The notes under the pieces were generated by a model. It was not told the origin of the DNA. It worked only from the letters and a program-made list of their open reading frames with translations, and did not search any database. Shown in pieces: positions 62,337 to 64,000 of a stretch of 64,000 nt of DNA (position 1 is its first letter; each line of letters begins with the position of its first letter). Location: positions 806,001 through 870,000 of the forward strand of contig NZ_CP108476.1 in the NCBI RefSeq assembly GCF_036226465.1, in the 5' to 3' direction. The position numbers and the translations under genes were made by a program. The DNA comes from Kitasatospora sp. NBC_01250 (GTDB taxonomy: Bacteria; Actinomycetota; Actinomycetes; Streptomycetales; Streptomycetaceae).

Positions 62337-63299
62337 TCACCCGGTGCTGTCCTCGCCCGCCGGGCGCTCCGCGCGCAGTTGCTCCTCCGAGGCGCCGCGG
62401 CGCCAGTAACCGGAGAAGAAGACGGAGCTGCGGTCGATCCCGCGCTCGCGCACCAGGTGTCGGCGCACCGCTCTGACCATGCCGGCCTCGCCCGCGATCC
62501 ACGCGTACGGCGCGCCCTCGGGCAGCCGCGCGGCGCGCACGGCCGAAAGCAGTGACCCGGCGACCAGTGACCCGCCGACCGGTGACCCCTCAGTGGTGTC
62601 GCGGACCAGCCAGCTGATCTCCGCCTCGCCCGCGCAGGCGAGGTGCTGGACGTCCTGCGGGTGCGGGACCTCGATGAAGGCCGTCACCCGCGCGGTGGCC
62701 GGCAGCCACTCGAGGATGCCGCCGACCGCGGGCAGCGCCGTCTCGTCCGCCACGATCAGCACCCGCTCGGCGTCCGGTGGCGGCCGGAAGCCCACGCTGC
62801 GGTTGTCCGCCAGCGCCGGGCCCAGCAGGACCACCCGGTCGCCGGGGCGGGCCGCGGCCGCCCAGCGCGAGGCCGGCCCTGCCGCCTCGGGCGGGTCGCC
62901 GGGCGCGGTCCCGTGCAGGGCGAAGTCCACGTCCACCTCGGCGGGTTCGGGCCGGTGGGCGCGGATGGTGTAGGCGCGCATGACGGCCCGGACGGCGGGG
63001 TCCAGCGCGCGCCACCGGGCGAACCAGTCCTCGCCCGCCGCGACGGGCAGCACCGGGGCCGACTGGCCGGGGTGCGGCAGGAAGAGCGAGAAGCTCTGGT
63101 CCCGGCCGCCGGCGGCCAGCCGCGCCAACTGCTCACCGCCGAAGGTGATCCGGGTCAGCGTGGGCCCGAGCCGGCGGCTGCGCACCACCTGGGCCTCGAC
63201 GAAGCGGTACTGGCCGCCGTACAGCGTGTCCGGCGCGGCGGGCAGCGCGTCCGGCCGCACAGGCAGCGCGTCCGGTCCGGCGGCCCCCGTGGCGGTCAA
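62337..63299 (-). CDS. Siderophore-interacting protein, FAD-dependent ferric-siderophore reductase
   Basis: 320 residues from a TTG that overlaps the stop of the substrate-binding-protein gene (TTGA); longer readings add an Arg-rich, unlikely N-terminus. The first residues contain a short repeat (GPDALPVRPDALPAAPDTL). FAD-binding domain with LGPTLTRITFGGEQLARLAA and the signature RAYTIRAHRPE (RxYTxR), then GDRVVLLGPALADN, and an NAD(P)H domain with LIVADETALPAVGGILEWL. The C-terminal VFFSGYWRRGASEEQLRAE is a hallmark of the SIP family. These enzymes reduce Fe(III)-siderophores in the cytoplasm to release iron. Coupled to the ABC uptake gene upstream. Confidence 0.93.
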   Translation of the reverse strand: MTATGAAGPDALPVRPDALPAAPDTLYGGQYRFVEAQVVRSRRLGPTLTRITFGGEQLARLAAGGRDQSFSLFLPHPGQSAPVLPVAAGEDWFARWRALDPAVRAVMRAYTIRAHRPEPAEVDVDFALHGTAPGDPPEAAGPASRWAAAARPGDRVVLLGPALADNRSVGFRPPPDAERVLIVADETALPAVGGILEWLPATARVTAFIEVPHPQDVQHLACAGEAEISWLVRDTTEGSPVGGSLVAGSLLSAVRAARLPEGAPYAWIAGEAGMVRAVRRHLVRERGIDRSSVFFSGYWRRGASEEQLRAERPAGEDSTG

Positions 63300-64000
63300 C
63301 TGACCTTCTTGGCGCTCTGGACGGCCTTGGCCAGCCGCTCCAGCAGCGGCGCGGCGCCGGCGTAGGAGAAGCGTGGCACCGAGCTCCACGGGGTGACCTG
63401 GCCCGCCTTGACGGCCGGCAGCTGGTTCCAGGTCGGCCTGCTGCTCAGGTCCTTGGGCTGGAGCGCGAGGCTGCGGTCGTCCAGCAGGATCAGGTCGGCC
63501 GGGTACTTTCCGGCGTTCTCCCAGCTCAGGCCCTCGAAGTAGCCACCGGTGCCGAGCTCGTTCGGCACCACGAGGTCCACGCCGAGTTGGGCGAAGTACA
63601 TCAGGTCGGTGGCGATCTGCGGGTTGGAGGCGTAGAAGAGGTCCGGACTGCCGGAGGCGGCCAGCACCTTGATGCCACCGGCCGCCTTGGCGGCCTGCCG
63701 CACGCTCTCGGAGGCGGCCTCGAAGCGGGCCTTGGCGTCGGTGACCTTCTTCGCGCCCAGGTCCGCGCCCAGCGACGCGGCCAGCGCGGCGTAGCGCTCG
63801 ATCGGCTGGGTGATCGGCACCCGGGCCACCGTGATCGCCGCGACGTCCGGGTTGATCTGCAGGATCTTGGCCTTGCTCTCGTCCGGGACGTACCAGAAGG
63901 CGCCCGGGTCGTACATGTGGGTCACCAGCAGGTCGGGGCGCAGCGCCGCGTACTTCTCCAGGTCGAATTCGCCGTAGGCGTTGCCGACGATCGTGACCTT
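63296..64000 (-). CDS. Ferric-siderophore ABC transporter substrate-binding protein (5' end beyond window)
   Basis: 235 codons visible; the frame is open to the right edge, so the signal peptide and N-terminal lobe lie outside. Visible features are those of type III (FecB/FhuD) binding proteins: an LRPDLLVTHMYDPGAFWYVP segment near the edge, the long linker helix YAALAASLGADLGAKKVTDA, then VLAASGSPDLFYASNPQIAT, LLDDRSLALQPKDL and LPAVKAGQVTPWSSVPRFSY, which corresponds to the conserved 'LPAVKAGRV' element. It captures ferric siderophore outside the membrane for an ABC importer presumably encoded upstream. Iron-dependent DmdR1/IdeR control is expected but its operator would lie outside the window. 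Confidence 0.9.
   Translation of the reverse strand, partial: KVTIVGNAYGEFDLEKYAALRPDLLVTHMYDPGAFWYVPDESKAKILQINPDVAAITVARVPITQPIERYAALAASLGADLGAKKVTDAKARFEAASESVRQAAKAAGGIKVLAASGSPDLFYASNPQIATDLMYFAQLGVDLVVPNELGTGGYFEGLSWENAGKYPADLILLDDRSLALQPKDLSSRPTWNQLPAVKAGQVTPWSSVPRFSYAGAAPLLERLAKAVQSAKKVS

Noticed and set aside
1..64000. tRNA, rRNA or riboswitch genes
   Set aside because: I looked for tRNA-like cloverleaf signatures, GGTTCRA boxes with matching acceptor stems and well-known riboswitch cores in the intergenic regions and saw none, although a covariance-model scan would be needed to exclude them.

Overview
The window is very GC-rich, with strong third-position G/C bias, frequent GTG/TTG starts and 4-base start/stop overlaps. 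Its gene content includes a SigB-type sigma factor, several SpoIIE-type phosphatases and SARP/AfsR-type, TetR and DrrAB-type genes. This is typical of a streptomycete (Streptomyces, Kitasatospora or a close relative). I saw no rRNA, tRNA or CRISPR array.

Layout. 1-4.3 kb holds a TetR C-terminal fragment, a YihY-type membrane protein, two small stress-type genes and a coupled trio (heme-oxygenase-like diiron enzyme, methyltransferase, CDGSH protein). 4.6-11.8 kb is a stress-signalling block: two ANTAR-GAF-PAS-SpoIIE phosphatases, a SigB/F/G-type sigma factor preceded by a SigB-like promoter, and a MEDS-HATPase anti-sigma-type kinase. 11.9-23.5 kb is one 3692-residue secreted RHS/YD-repeat polymorphic toxin with a Hint pretoxin domain, a PD-(D/E)XK-like nuclease tip and a coupled putative immunity gene. 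23.6-28.4 kb holds a BMP-like anchored protein, a membrane-anchored double AAA+ ATPase and small unknowns.

The centrepiece is a divergent biosynthetic cluster at 28.35-45.73 kb, in which almost every gene is translationally coupled to the next. Going left from the central promoter region: aminotransferase, 2OG-Fe(II) oxygenase, P-loop nucleotide kinase, radical SAM enzyme, CX5R phosphatase, acyl-CoA-dehydrogenase-fold flavoprotein, ATP-grasp ligase. Going right: MurA/NikO-type enolpyruvyl transferase, TruD-type pseudouridine synthase, second 2OG oxygenase, ATP-grasp ligase, MFS exporter, ATP-grasp ligase, ATP-grasp-methyltransferase fusion, glycine amidinotransferase. The enolpyruvyl transferase, radical SAM enzyme, kinase, phosphatase, two oxygenases and aminotransferase match the set that builds the octosyl-acid/aminohexuronic-acid core of nikkomycin and polyoxin. 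TruD with the enolpyruvyl transferase matches the C-nucleoside logic of malayamycin. Amidinotransferase plus ATP-grasp ligases matches the guanidinoacetyl-peptide logic of pseudouridimycin. I infer a pseudouridine-derived, guanidino-capped peptidyl C-nucleoside antibiotic that combines these pathways. A DrrAB-type exporter with SARP-like 11-bp direct repeats in front of it, and an AfsR-type regulator that carries an in-frame 237-bp inverted-repeat insertion, follow the cluster.

51-64 kb: a small ORF, a BAAT-like hydrolase, a truncated PEBP gene, and a three-gene coupled partner-switching operon (MOD1 protein, PAS-GAF-SpoIIE-MEDS-STAS fusion, MEDS-HATPase paralogue of the 10.8-kb gene). These are followed by a TetR gene, a HelR-type RNA-polymerase-rescue helicase behind a perfect palindrome matching the rifamycin-associated element, a VOC protein, a membrane protein, an aldo/keto reductase, and a siderophore-uptake pair (siderophore-interacting reductase and a substrate-binding protein cut by the window edge).
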